This document shows, piece after piece, positions 8,607-17,450 of a stretch of DNA of 64,000 nucleotides; within the stretch, counting starts at the first letter, position 1; the number at the start of each line of letters is the position of its first letter. A program made the position numbers and the translations under genes. The DNA comes from Flavisphingomonas formosensis (lineage in GTDB: Bacteria > Pseudomonadota > Alphaproteobacteria > Sphingomonadales > Sphingomonadaceae), in the NCBI RefSeq assembly GCF_009755815.1, contig NZ_WRPK01000005.1, positions 248,001-312,000 of the forward strand, read 5' to 3'. Under the pieces are notes generated by a model. The model did no database searches. It saw only the letters and a program-made list of their open reading frames with translations, and was not told the origin of the DNA.

Positions 8607-10673
8607 ATGCGAGTGGCAACGGACGTCGGCGGCACCTTCACCGATCTGGTGTGCTACGACGTCGACAAGCAGAGCGGCCGCGTCGTCGGCCTGCGCACCG
8701 CCAAGACCGACACCACCTATCCGCAATTCGACGAAGGCGTGATGAACGCGATCGCCAAGGCCGGGCTCGATCCCGCGGCGTTCGACTTCTTCGCGCACGG
8801 CACGACGGTGGTGATCAACGCGCTGCTGTCGCGCAAGGGCGCGAAGACCGGGCTGATCACGACCAAGGGTTTTCGCGACGTGCTGGAGATCGCGCGCGGC
8901 AACCGCCCCGACCTGTTCAACCTCGCCTTCAAGAAGCCCGAGCCGTTCGTGCCGCGCTATCTGCGGCGCGAGGTGGACGAACGCAGCACCTATCTGGGCG
9001 AGGTGCTGACCGTGCTCGATCCCGCGACGCTGGATCCGATCCTGGCCGATTTCAGGGCGGAAGGGGTGGAGGCGATCGCCCTGTGTTTCCTCCACGCCTA
9101 TGTCTCGCCGGCCAATGAGATCGCCGCGCGCGACTATATCCGTGCCGCCTGGCCGAATGTCTCGGTGATCGCCAGCCACGAGATTTCGCGCGAATGGCGC
9201 GAATATGAGCGGACCTCGACGGCGGTGCTGACCGCCTATGTCCATCCCGCCGCCAAGCGTTACCTGCGCACGCTGCAGACCAGCCTCGATGCCGCGGGCT
9301 ATGGCCATGCGCCCTATATCATGCAGTCGAACGGCGGCATCGACACGGTGGAGGGCGCGATCCGCAATCCGATCGCGATGGTGGAATCCGGGCCGGCGAG
9401 CGGTGTGCTCGGCGCCGCGGCTCTCGGCACGCTGCTCGGCGAGGACAAGATCATCGCGTTGGATATCGGCGGCACCACCGCCAAATGCTCGCTGATCGAG
9501 AATGCCCAGACGCGGATCACCACCGAATATCGGATCGAATGGTCGCGTACCAATCCGGGCTATCCGATCCGGACGCCGGTGATCGAGATCGTCGAGATCG
9601 GCAATGGCGGCGGCTCGATCGCCGGCATCGATGCCGGCGGCCGCCTCTATGTCGGCCCGGAAAGCGCCGGTGCCTCGCCGGGCCCCGCGGCTTATGGGCG
9701 CGGCGGGACGCGGCCGACGACCACCGACGCCAATCTCGTCACCGGCCGGATCAATCCCGCCAACTTCCTGGGCGGCGAGATCACGCCGGACCTGGACAAC
9801 GTCCATCGCGCCTTCGCCCCGCTGGTCGACCGGCTGGACGGCGACATCGGCTCGGTGGCGCGGGGCATCATCCGCATCGCCAATGCCAATATGGTCAATG
9901 CGCTGAAGCTGGTCTCGCTCAACAAGGGCCATGATCCGCGCGACTTCACCCTGGTCGCCTATGGCGGCGGCGGCGCGATGCACGCGGTGATGCTCGCCGA
10001 GGAGCTGCAGATGCCCAAGGTGATCATCCCGGTGAACTCGTCGGTCTTCTCCGCCTGGGGCATGCTGATGACTGACCTGCGCCGCGATTTCGTGCGCACC
10101 CAGGTGGTGCTGCTCGCGGGAGAGAATGCCGCGCGGATCGAGGAGATATTCGCAGCCATGGAAGGCACGGCGCGCGCCAGTTTCGCCGACGAGGCCGGAT
10201 CGGGCGATCTCGCGCTGCGCGTGCAGCGCTATGCCGACATGCGCTATCTCGGCCAGGAACACAGCGTGAAGGTCGAGCTGCCGGATGGCGGCTTCGACGC
10301 GGCCGTGCTGGCGGCCGCGATCGAGCGTTTCCATGTGACGCACGAGCGCGAATATACCTTCCGCCTCCAGCTTCCGGTGGAGATCGTCAATTTCCACGTC
10401 GTGGCGCTGGGTGACGTGCCCAAGCATGATCCGGAGAAGCTGCCCGTCACCGGCCGCACGCCGGACGACGCGATGTCCGGCCTGCGCACCGTCGATTTCG
10501 ACGAACATGGCGTGCATGAGGCGAGGATCTACGATCGCGACCGGCTGGAGCCGGGCATGCGCTTTGCCGGGCCGTGCATCGTCGAGGAAGCGGCGGCCAC
10601 TTTGGTGGTGACGCCGGGACGGACGGTGGCGGTGGACGATTATGGCAATCTCCACGTCCATATGAACGCGTGA
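8607..10673 (+). CDS. Hydantoinase/oxoprolinase A subunit (HyuA family)
   Basis: A 688-residue cytosolic subunit of an ATP-dependent hydantoinase/5-oxoprolinase-type enzyme. The N-terminal motif TDVGGTFTDLV, then FDFFAHGTTVVINALLSRKGAKTGLITTKGFRDVLEIARGNRPDLFNL, IALDIGGTTAKCSL and VAYGGGGAMHAVMLAEEL are all signatures of this ASKHA-type ATPase. A GGGGAG ribosome site precedes ATG 8607. The B subunit starts 14 bases after the stop. Known relatives act on N-methylhydantoin, 5-oxoproline, acetophenone or acetone, so the exact substrate is open. Here the neighbouring prolidase-like hydrolase, aminotransferases and peptide transporter favour a cyclic amide such as a hydantoin or 5-oxoproline; this is inference. 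Confidence 0.92.
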   Translation: MRVATDVGGTFTDLVCYDVDKQSGRVVGLRTAKTDTTYPQFDEGVMNAIAKAGLDPAAFDFFAHGTTVVINALLSRKGAKTGLITTKGFRDVLEIARGNRPDLFNLAFKKPEPFVPRYLRREVDERSTYLGEVLTVLDPATLDPILADFRAEGVEAIALCFLHAYVSPANEIAARDYIRAAWPNVSVIASHEISREWREYERTSTAVLTAYVHPAAKRYLRTLQTSLDAAGYGHAPYIMQSNGGIDTVEGAIRNPIAMVESGPASGVLGAAALGTLLGEDKIIALDIGGTTAKCSLIENAQTRITTEYRIEWSRTNPGYPIRTPVIEIVEIGNGGGSIAGIDAGGRLYVGPESAGASPGPAAYGRGGTRPTTTDANLVTGRINPANFLGGEITPDLDNVHRAFAPLVDRLDGDIGSVARGIIRIANANMVNALKLVSLNKGHDPRDFTLVAYGGGGAMHAVMLAEELQMPKVIIPVNSSVFSAWGMLMTDLRRDFVRTQVVLLAGENAARIEEIFAAMEGTARASFADEAGSGDLALRVQRYADMRYLGQEHSVKVELPDGGFDAAVLAAAIERFHVTHEREYTFRLQLPVEIVNFHVVALGDVPKHDPEKLPVTGRTPDDAMSGLRTVDFDEHGVHEARIYDRDRLEPGMRFAGPCIVEEAAATLVVTPGRTVAVDDYGNLHVHMNA

Positions 10674-10687
10674 GGGAAAGAAGAGCG

Positions 10688-12358
10688 ATGAAGACCGATC
10701 CGTACACGCTGGAAATCATCAAGAACGCGCTCGTCGCGATCGGCGACGAGATGTTCCAGACCATGGCTCGCACCAGCATGAGCCCGATCATCTACGAGGC
10801 GCTGGACTTCTCCGTCGGCATCACCGACGCGCGCGGCGAGCTGATCGCGCAGGGGCAGGGCACCACCGTGCTGCTGGCGATGATCGACAGCTTCGTGCAC
10901 GACATACTCGAGAAATTCGGCAATGCGATCCGGCCGGGAGACGTCTTCATCGGCAACGATCCCTATCGCGGCGGCGGCACCCATCTTTCGGACTTCGGCC
11001 TCGCCACGCCGATCTTCCATGACGACACGCTCGTCGCCTTCGCGGTCAACAAGGCGCATTGGCTGGATGTCGGCGGCGCCGTTCCCGGCAGCTTCTCCAC
11101 CAACGCGACAGAGATCTTCCAGGAAGGCATCCAGATGCCGATCTGCAAGATCATCGATCAGGGTGTGCTGCGCCAGGATATTCTCGACATCATCATCGCC
11201 AATATTCGCGTGCCGCAGGAGAGCGTCGGCGACATGTGGGCCGGGGTCGCGGCCAATGGCGTGGCCGAGCGCCGCGTGCGCGAACTGTTCGACAAATATG
11301 GGCATGAGGCGGTGCTGACCGCCAAGGAGGAACTGCTCGACTATGGCGAGGCGATGGTCAAGCACGAGCTGGCCGGCCTGCCCAAGGGCGAGTTCTTCGC
11401 CGAGGATCTGATCGATGACGACGGGCTTGGCGACACGCCGCTCAAGGTGATGGTGAAGATCACGATCACCGACGACAAGTTCGTCGCCGATTTCACCGGC
11501 AGCGCGCCGCAGACGATGGGGCCGATCAACAATTCGCGGACCGGCCTGACATCGGCCGTGCGGCTGATCTTCAAGGCGATCACCAATCCGCAGGTGCCAG
11601 CGAACAGCGGATCCTTCCGCCCGATAGAGATCGTCTGCCCGGACCGCACGGTGTTCACGGCCGAGCGGCCCGCACCCGTCTCCACCTATTGGGAGACGCT
11701 GATGTATGCGGTCGACCTGATCTGGCGCGCGCTCGCGCCGCATGTGCCCGAGCGGCTGGGGGCCGGCCATATGCTGTCGGTCTGCTCGGTGGTCTTCGCT
11801 GGAAGCCATGCCGACACCGGCAAGAGCACGATCCTGGTCCAGCCGCTCGTCGGCGGCTGGGGCGGTGGCGACGGGCGCGACGGCCAGTCCGGCCAGTTCG
11901 CCGCGGCCGATGGCGAGACCTATAATGTGCCGATCGAGATCACCGAGGCGCGCTACGGCGTGCTCGTCGACCAATATGCCTTCCACACCGAGGATGGCGG
12001 GCATGGCGAGCATCGCGGCGGCAAGGGCGTCGTTCTCGATTATCGGATGCGCACCGACGATTTCGCGGTCACCGGGAGCTTCGGCCGCTTCAAATATCCG
12101 GCCTGGGGCATGGCCGGGGGCAGCGACGGATCGCCCAACCATCTCGACATCATCCGGGCCGACGGCAGCCATGAGGTGCACGGCAAGGTGACGGGCGCGA
12201 AGGTTGCCAAAGGGGACGTGGTGCGCATGATCACTGCCACCGGCGGTGGCTGGGGCGATCCCAAGCGACGCTGCAAGGCGGCGCTACGCGAGGATCTGCG
12301 CAACGGCTTCCTGACGGCCGAGCAGATCGAGCGCCATTATGGCGGCCTCGGGGACTGA
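10688..12358 (+). CDS. Hydantoinase/oxoprolinase B subunit (HyuB family)
   Basis: A 556-residue partner of the preceding HyuA subunit. Family motifs are the opening DPYTLEIIKNALVAIGDEMF, the GDVFIGNDPYRGGGTHLSDFGL segment, FTGSAPQTMGPINNSRTGLTSAV and the C-terminal GGWGDPKRR. ATG 10688 is chosen since the conserved region begins at once and a purine-rich GAGGGAAAGAAGAG lies upstream. Length is normal for the family (about 520-600). Together A and B form the enzyme that opens a ring amide with ATP hydrolysis. The amidohydrolase starts 16 bases downstream, consistent with one transcript through to the cyclophilin gene. Confidence 0.92.
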   Translation: MKTDPYTLEIIKNALVAIGDEMFQTMARTSMSPIIYEALDFSVGITDARGELIAQGQGTTVLLAMIDSFVHDILEKFGNAIRPGDVFIGNDPYRGGGTHLSDFGLATPIFHDDTLVAFAVNKAHWLDVGGAVPGSFSTNATEIFQEGIQMPICKIIDQGVLRQDILDIIIANIRVPQESVGDMWAGVAANGVAERRVRELFDKYGHEAVLTAKEELLDYGEAMVKHELAGLPKGEFFAEDLIDDDGLGDTPLKVMVKITITDDKFVADFTGSAPQTMGPINNSRTGLTSAVRLIFKAITNPQVPANSGSFRPIEIVCPDRTVFTAERPAPVSTYWETLMYAVDLIWRALAPHVPERLGAGHMLSVCSVVFAGSHADTGKSTILVQPLVGGWGGGDGRDGQSGQFAAADGETYNVPIEITEARYGVLVDQYAFHTEDGGHGEHRGGKGVVLDYRMRTDDFAVTGSFGRFKYPAWGMAGGSDGSPNHLDIIRADGSHEVHGKVTGAKVAKGDVVRMITATGGGWGDPKRRCKAALREDLRNGFLTAEQIERHYGGLGD

Positions 12359-12374
12359 CCGGAATCCTTTCATC

Positions 12375-13598
12375 ATGACCATGATCCTGACAAACTGCAC
12401 CGTCTTTGACGGTGCATCGCCCGAACTGTTGCCCGATCGGACGCTGGTGATCCGCGACGGCCGCATCGCGGAGATCCACGACCGGCCGGCGACCAGCGCC
12501 GCGGCGACGGTGATCGACGTTGCGGGCCGCACCGTGATGCCGGGGCTGATCGATGCGCATTTCCACGCCTATGCGGCCGAGGTGAATCTCGGCGTGCTCG
12601 ATCGCACCCGGCCGGAGCTGCGCGCCCTTTATGCGCGCAAGGCGCTGGAGGATGCGCTGCAACGCGGCTTTACCACGGTGCGCGACGCGGCCGGCGGCGA
12701 CATCGCGCTGGCGATGGGGATAGAGCGCGGACTGATCCGCGGGCCGCGCTTCTTCTATTCGGGCCTGGCGCTCAGCCAGACCGGCGGCCATGGCGACATG
12801 CGCGGCACCGGCCCGGAATGCGGCTGCGCCTATTGCGGATCGCTGACCACCCTGGCGGACGGCGTCGATGAGGTTCGCAAGGCCGCCCGCGAGCAGCTTC
12901 GCCTCGGTGCCACGCAGATCAAGCTGTTCCTGTCGGGCGGGGTCGCGTCGCCTTCGGATCCTTACTGGATGGCGCAATATTGCGACGAGGAGCTGCAGGC
13001 CGCGGTGCAGGAGGCGGCGACCCGGCGCACCTATGTGATGGCGCATGCCCATACCGCGGATGCGGCGCTGCGCTGCATCCGCAACGGCGTCCGCTCTATC
13101 GAGCATGCCACGATCCTGACCCGCGAGGCAGCCGATGCGATCGGTGCGGCCGACGACGTCTATGCCGTTCCGACGCTCGTCACCCTGCGCAAGCTGGTCG
13201 ACGAAGGCGCGGCGCTCGGCCTGCCGCCGGTCGGCGTCGCCAAGACGATCGAGGTCGAACGCCATGCGCTCGCCTCGCTCGACATGCTGCAGGCGGCGAA
13301 GGCGCGCATCGGCTTCGGCACGGACCTGCTCGGTCCGCTGATGACGCATCAGGCGGACGAGTTCCGCCTGCGCCGCGCCGTGCAGCCCGCGATCGAGATC
13401 CTGCGCTCCGCCACCTCGGTGAATGCAGCGCTGCTCGGCCATGCCGATGCGCTCGGCGCGGTACGCGCGGGCTGTCTCGCCGATCTGCTGGTGGTGGACG
13501 GCAATCCGCTGGAGGACGTCACCCTGCTTGCCGATCCGCAGCGCATCGCCCTGGTGATGAAGGGCGGCGTCATTCACAAGACCCTTCTGCCCGCGTGA
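12375..13598 (+). CDS. Metal-dependent amidohydrolase (imidazolonepropionase/Xaa-Pro dipeptidase-like)
   Basis: A 407-residue amidohydrolase-superfamily enzyme. The first metal motif is HFH (His62 and His64, after VMPGLID); a candidate carboxylated lysine lies in TQIKLFLSGG; further ligands are the His residues of VMAHAHTADAA and SIEHATIL and the Asp of FGTDLLG. This pattern fits the branch annotated as metal-dependent hydrolases or Xaa-Pro dipeptidases (prolidase-like amidohydrolases). No signal peptide is seen, so it is cytosolic. It follows the HyuB subunit by 16 bases, and the cyclophilin gene begins three bases after its stop. Hydrolysis of a ring-opened carbamoyl or dipeptide product would fit the context; other amides are possible. 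Confidence 0.85.
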   Translation: MTMILTNCTVFDGASPELLPDRTLVIRDGRIAEIHDRPATSAAATVIDVAGRTVMPGLIDAHFHAYAAEVNLGVLDRTRPELRALYARKALEDALQRGFTTVRDAAGGDIALAMGIERGLIRGPRFFYSGLALSQTGGHGDMRGTGPECGCAYCGSLTTLADGVDEVRKAAREQLRLGATQIKLFLSGGVASPSDPYWMAQYCDEELQAAVQEAATRRTYVMAHAHTADAALRCIRNGVRSIEHATILTREAADAIGAADDVYAVPTLVTLRKLVDEGAALGLPPVGVAKTIEVERHALASLDMLQAAKARIGFGTDLLGPLMTHQADEFRLRRAVQPAIEILRSATSVNAALLGHADALGAVRAGCLADLLVVDGNPLEDVTLLADPQRIALVMKGGVIHKTLLPA

Positions 13599-13600
13599 CC

Positions 13601-14128
13601 ATGTCCGGCGAAGACCATCCCCGCGTCCGTCTTTCGACGGCGCTGGGCGACATGATCATCGCGGTCGAGCAGGTGCGGGCGCCGGCGACTGGGACCTATT
13701 TCCTGCGTGACGTGGCGAGCGGGCGCTATGACGGCACGAGCTTCTATCGCGTCGTCACGCTCGCCAACCAGGATCCGGAGCAGAGCGTGCCGATCGAGAT
13801 CGTGCAGGGCGGGGTGCGCCAGCCGGCCGAGCCGACATGCCCCAGTCTCGAACATGAATCCACGCTGCGGACCGGTCTTCGGCATCGGCGCGGCAGTATC
13901 TCGCTGAGCCGTTTCGCGCCGGGGGCGGTCTATCACGGCTTCTTCCTGTGCCGGCGCGACGAGCCCGAGCTGGACCATGGCGGCGCGCGCCAGCCCGATG
14001 GCCTCGGCTTCGCGGCGTTCGGGGAGATCGTCGAGGGGTTCGACGTGCTCGACCGGATCTTCGCGCGGGCCGAAGCACGGGAGGCGCTGCGCGACGAGAT
14101 CGCCATTTATCGGGCGGTGTTGCTGTAG
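13601..14128 (+). CDS. Cyclophilin-type peptidyl-prolyl cis-trans isomerase (divergent, cytosolic)
   Basis: A 175-residue cyclophilin-fold protein without a signal peptide. The order of family elements is kept: VRLSTALGDMIIAVE at the start, YDGTSFYRVV with the catalytic arginine, IVQGGVRQP, GSISLSRFAPGAVYHGFFLC (equivalent of the GSQFFI core) and FGEIVEGFDVLDRIFARAE near the end. Differences are a longer insert between the arginine motif and QGG, and loss of the tryptophan-containing loop. ATG 13601 lies two bases after the amidohydrolase stop; a GTG at 13595 overlaps that stop and is an alternative. Such close coupling to a prolidase-like hydrolase is unusual. It may assist hydrolysis of X-Pro bonds, or bind rather than isomerise; neither is proven. 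Confidence 0.85.
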   Translation: MSGEDHPRVRLSTALGDMIIAVEQVRAPATGTYFLRDVASGRYDGTSFYRVVTLANQDPEQSVPIEIVQGGVRQPAEPTCPSLEHESTLRTGLRHRRGSISLSRFAPGAVYHGFFLCRRDEPELDHGGARQPDGLGFAAFGEIVEGFDVLDRIFARAEAREALRDEIAIYRAVLL

Positions 14129-14177
14129 GCTCGACGGGCACGGGTCTGCGCGCCAAGGGACGGGTCGCTGTCGAAAG

Positions 14178-15767
14178 TCAGCCTTCCATCTGCAGCTGCG
14201 TTGCGGCCAGCGGGAGCATGGCGGGGCGATGGGTGACGAGGATCAGGCCGCATCCCTCGGCATCCAGCCAGAGCGCGAGCCGCCTGCACAATTCGGCTTC
14301 GGTCTCCGGATCCAGGCCTTCGCTCGGCTCGTCCAGGAGCAGCCAGCGTCGGCCGGCGAGCAGCGCGCGGGCGATCGACAGCCGCTTGCGCTGGCCGCCG
14401 GATAGGCGTGCGCCGCTGTCCCCGATCCAGGTCGAGAGACCGTCCGGCATCGCGCGTACCTCCTCGGCAAGACAGGCGGCTTCGAGCGCGCGCCACAGCG
14501 CCTCGCCCGCAAGGCCGGGGCGGGCGAGGCGCAGATTGTCGGCGATGGTGCCGCCGATCATCGCGGCATTCTGGGGAGACAGGGCGAAGAGCGATCGGCG
14601 GGCCTCGGGCGGCCAGGCATCGAGCGGTTGGCCGTCGATCAGAAGGGCAGGGTCGGGCGTGTCGCGCCATCCTGCGAGCGTTTCGACGAGACGTGTCTTG
14701 CCGATGCCGGAGCGCCCGGTGATCGCCAGGCGTTCGCCGGCGGCGAGCGTGACCTGCGGCGTACCGGGAAGCGTCAGCCTCTCGCCGGCCGGCCTTGCCG
14801 GCGCCGCCTGCTTCCTATCGTTCGCTTGGGCGAGTTGCTCCAGCCGTGCGAGTCCCGCCGCGATCACCGCATCGCGCCCGAACGACCGGATCAGCGCGCC
14901 GAGTGCCTCGCTGGCGCCCGCCGCGGCCAGCACCGCAAGCAGGGTGATCGGCAACGATCCGTGCGACAGCGCGATCACTGCCGCCATGGCGATCCCGCTT
15001 GCCGCGAGGCCGAGCGCGGCCAGCCGCGCTTCACCGCGCGCGAAGGCGAGCCGGGCGGCATCGAGCCGCGCCGCCTGCTCGGCCAAGCCGGCATTGATCG
15101 AGGCGGTCAGCCCATAGGCCGCGATCTCGGGCGAGGCCGCGGCATATTCGACGAGCTCATGCTTCAGTTCTGCGATCTGCCGCTGCACATCGGCGGCGGG
15201 ACCCGGCAGCCAGCGCCGCGCCGCCGTCCATGCGGCCGCCGCGGTGGCGGCGAGAATGGCGGCGAGCGCGATCGTGGCGGCGGTGCCGGCGAGCAAGGTC
15301 AGCAGCAGCGCGGCGCCGATCCCGCAGAGCGCGGCCGCCTGCGCCGGTGCCCGGACGAAGCGGTCCTCGATCGCCTGCACGTCCTGGATCAGCAGCGCCG
15401 CGGCCTCGCCGGAGGTGCGCTCGCCCGCACCGAGCGGGCGCCGCACCAGCTGTTCGAACAGCGCGACGCGCAGGTCGGCAAGCACCAGCAGCGCGGCGCG
15501 ATGCCCGAGTAACCGCTCGCCATAGCGCCCCAGCGTGCGCAGGATCGCGAGCAGCCGGATGCCCGCGCTCGGCAGCAGATAGTTGAAGCCCTGTACCGCC
15601 GCGATGCCGGCAACACCCGCGATCGCGGCACCCGCGATGAACCACCCGGCCAGGCCGAGCAGCAGGGTACCGGAAACCGCCGTCGCCGCTGCGCACAGGG
15701 TGGCGGCGAGGCGGGTGGCGCGATAGGGCGCTGCGATCCGGCCGAGCAGGCGATCGAGTGCCGTCAT
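14178..15767 (-). CDS. cydC: Thiol reductant ABC exporter, CydC subunit
   Basis: A 529-residue half-transporter with about six membrane helices followed by an ATPase domain. Walker A is GRSGIGKT, the signature is LSGGQRKRLSIARALL and Walker B is WLLLDEPSEGLD. CydDC exports glutathione and cysteine to the periplasm and is needed to assemble cytochrome bd. ATG 15767 shares four bases with the stop of cydD upstream (ATGA), so translation is coupled. The pair is divergent from cydAB, which encode the oxidase it serves. Length and motif order are normal. Confidence 0.92.
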   Translation of the reverse strand: MTALDRLLGRIAAPYRATRLAATLCAAATAVSGTLLLGLAGWFIAGAAIAGVAGIAAVQGFNYLLPSAGIRLLAILRTLGRYGERLLGHRAALLVLADLRVALFEQLVRRPLGAGERTSGEAAALLIQDVQAIEDRFVRAPAQAAALCGIGAALLLTLLAGTAATIALAAILAATAAAAWTAARRWLPGPAADVQRQIAELKHELVEYAAASPEIAAYGLTASINAGLAEQAARLDAARLAFARGEARLAALGLAASGIAMAAVIALSHGSLPITLLAVLAAAGASEALGALIRSFGRDAVIAAGLARLEQLAQANDRKQAAPARPAGERLTLPGTPQVTLAAGERLAITGRSGIGKTRLVETLAGWRDTPDPALLIDGQPLDAWPPEARRSLFALSPQNAAMIGGTIADNLRLARPGLAGEALWRALEAACLAEEVRAMPDGLSTWIGDSGARLSGGQRKRLSIARALLAGRRWLLLDEPSEGLDPETEAELCRRLALWLDAEGCGLILVTHRPAMLPLAATQLQMEG

Positions 15768-17338
15768 GCCAGCACCTCCCGCGCGTCGGCGCGTGCCGCG
15801 GCCGCGGCGCTGTGGGTGACGAACAGCAGCGTCCGGCCGCGCCCCGCCTGCAGCACGGCCTCGGTCAGCGTAGCCGCCGATGCCTCGTCGAGATCCGCGG
15901 TCGGCTCGTCGAGCAGCCAGAGCGGCGCGTCGCGCAGCAGTGCCCTGGCGATGCCGATGCGCCGCCGTTCGCCGCCGGAAAGGCCGGATCCGGTCGCATC
16001 GATCGGCAGATCGAGCCCACCGTCGCGTGCGGCGATCAGCGGCCCGAGACCAGCCCGTTCGGCGGCCTCCGCGATCGCCGCGCGATCCGCGTCCGGCCGG
16101 GCGATGCCGATATTGCCGGCCAATGTGCCGGGCACCAGCGCGATCGCCTGGCCTGCCCAGCTGACCGCGCCGCCGAGCCCGCCTGCGGCGAGCGGCTGGC
16201 CGTCGATCCATATGCGTCCCTCCGCGACCGGTGCGAGGCCGAGCAGCGCATGCAGGAGGCTCGATTTTCCCGTACCGGTCGCACCGGACAGCGCGGTCGC
16301 ACGGCCGGCGGCTATGTCCAGCGTGAACGGGCCGATGCGCCGCTCGCCATAATCGATCACCACCGCTTCGAAGCGGATGGCGGGCGGCCGGGCGAGCATA
16401 ACCGCGTCCGCCGCGCGTTCGGGTTCGGCCGTGGCGGCCAGGGCGTCCAACCGCTCGATCGCGGCTTCCCCGACCTGCTTGTCATGATAGGCGGCGGCAA
16501 GGCGGCGCATCGGCAGATAGAATTCCGGCGCGAGCACGAGCACGAAGAGGGCGCGCGCGAGATCCAGCCGCTCGGGCACCGGAAAGGGTAGGAGGCCAAG
16601 GAGGTTGAAGCCGCAATAGACCGCGACGAGCGCCACTGAGAGCGCCGCGAAGAATTCGAGGATCGCGCCCGACAGGAAGGCGACGCGCAACACGGCGATG
16701 GTGCGCAGAGCCACTTCGCGCGTCGTCTCGGCGAGCTGGCGGGTGATCCGATCCTCGGCGCCGAAGCCGACGATCACCGGCAGCGCCCGGACGCGATCGA
16801 TGAACAGGCCCGAAAGACGGCTCAGCACCTCGAGCTGCGCCGCCGCGGCGCGCCCGGCGGTGCTGCCGGCCAGCGCCATGCCGATCGCGAAGGGCAGCAG
16901 CGTCGCCAGTAATATGCCCGCGCCGATCGGGCTCGCGAAGGCCGCGGCCGCAGCAACGAGCAGCGGCGTCGCCACCGCCGCGGTGCGCAGCGGCCGGAAC
17001 CGGGCATGATAGCCGTCCATATCCTCCAGCCGATCGGTCGCGTCCGCCACCTGCTCGCCGAGCAGGCGACGCGATCCGGGTGCAACGCCGAGCAGTGCCG
17101 CCAGGACGATCGGCCGCCGTGCCGCCTTGGCAGCGGCGGCGCTGCGGCTGCCCGTCGTCGCGGCCGCGGTCTGCACCCAGGCGCGCAGCGCGCCCGAAGC
17201 GACCAGCAGGATCAGGGCGGATACGTAGAAACCCCGATTTGCCGCCGGATCGGAAACCGCCAATGCGAGCGCCAGCGCAATGCCGATGGCGCCTGCTCCA
17301 TCGGCGACCCAGAGGAGGGAAGCTCGTGTCCCGCTCAT
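15764..17338 (-). CDS. cydD: Thiol reductant ABC exporter, CydD subunit
   Basis: A 524-residue half-transporter, first gene of the cydDC pair. The membrane domain contains the CydD-like segment PAQ-less core FRPLRTAAVATPLLVAAAAAF and AEFY-like LAPEFYLPMRRLAAAYHDKQVGEAA, the latter typical of CydD. The ATPase domain has Walker A GATGTGKSSL, signature LSGGERRRIGIARALL and Walker B LWLLDEPTADLD. It forms a heterodimer with CydC. The promoter should lie in the 112-base gap shared with cydA. The protein is somewhat shorter than E. coli CydD (588) because the N-terminal region is reduced. Confidence 0.92.
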   Translation of the reverse strand: MSGTRASLLWVADGAGAIGIALALALAVSDPAANRGFYVSALILLVASGALRAWVQTAAATTGSRSAAAAKAARRPIVLAALLGVAPGSRRLLGEQVADATDRLEDMDGYHARFRPLRTAAVATPLLVAAAAAFASPIGAGILLATLLPFAIGMALAGSTAGRAAAAQLEVLSRLSGLFIDRVRALPVIVGFGAEDRITRQLAETTREVALRTIAVLRVAFLSGAILEFFAALSVALVAVYCGFNLLGLLPFPVPERLDLARALFVLVLAPEFYLPMRRLAAAYHDKQVGEAAIERLDALAATAEPERAADAVMLARPPAIRFEAVVIDYGERRIGPFTLDIAAGRATALSGATGTGKSSLLHALLGLAPVAEGRIWIDGQPLAAGGLGGAVSWAGQAIALVPGTLAGNIGIARPDADRAAIAEAAERAGLGPLIAARDGGLDLPIDATGSGLSGGERRRIGIARALLRDAPLWLLDEPTADLDEASAATLTEAVLQAGRGRTLLFVTHSAAAAARADAREVLA

Positions 17339-17355
17339 TCGAAAGCCCGCATGCC

Positions 17356-17385
17356 TTGCCTGTTTCGTACCCGTAACTCTATAAG
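17356..17385 (+). promoter_or_regulatory. Possible cydA promoter
   Basis: In the 112-base cydD-cydA intergenic gap, TTGCCT (17356-17361) and TATAAG (17380-17385) are separated by 18 bases on the + strand, giving a plausible sigma-70-type promoter about 65 bases before cydA. No clear FNR/FixK palindrome was found. This is a pattern match only. Confidence 0.35.
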
Positions 17386-17450
17386 CCCAGGCAATAGCCG
17401 AACCTGACCGAGCCCATCGACTCCTCTATCGATCGAACGGGGGTACCGCC

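Noticed and set aside
8421-10661. Long open frame on the minus strand opposite hyuA
   Set aside because: It is a GC-rich antisense shadow with His/Arg/Asp-rich, low-motif translation; hyuA on the + strand has clear family motifs over the same span.
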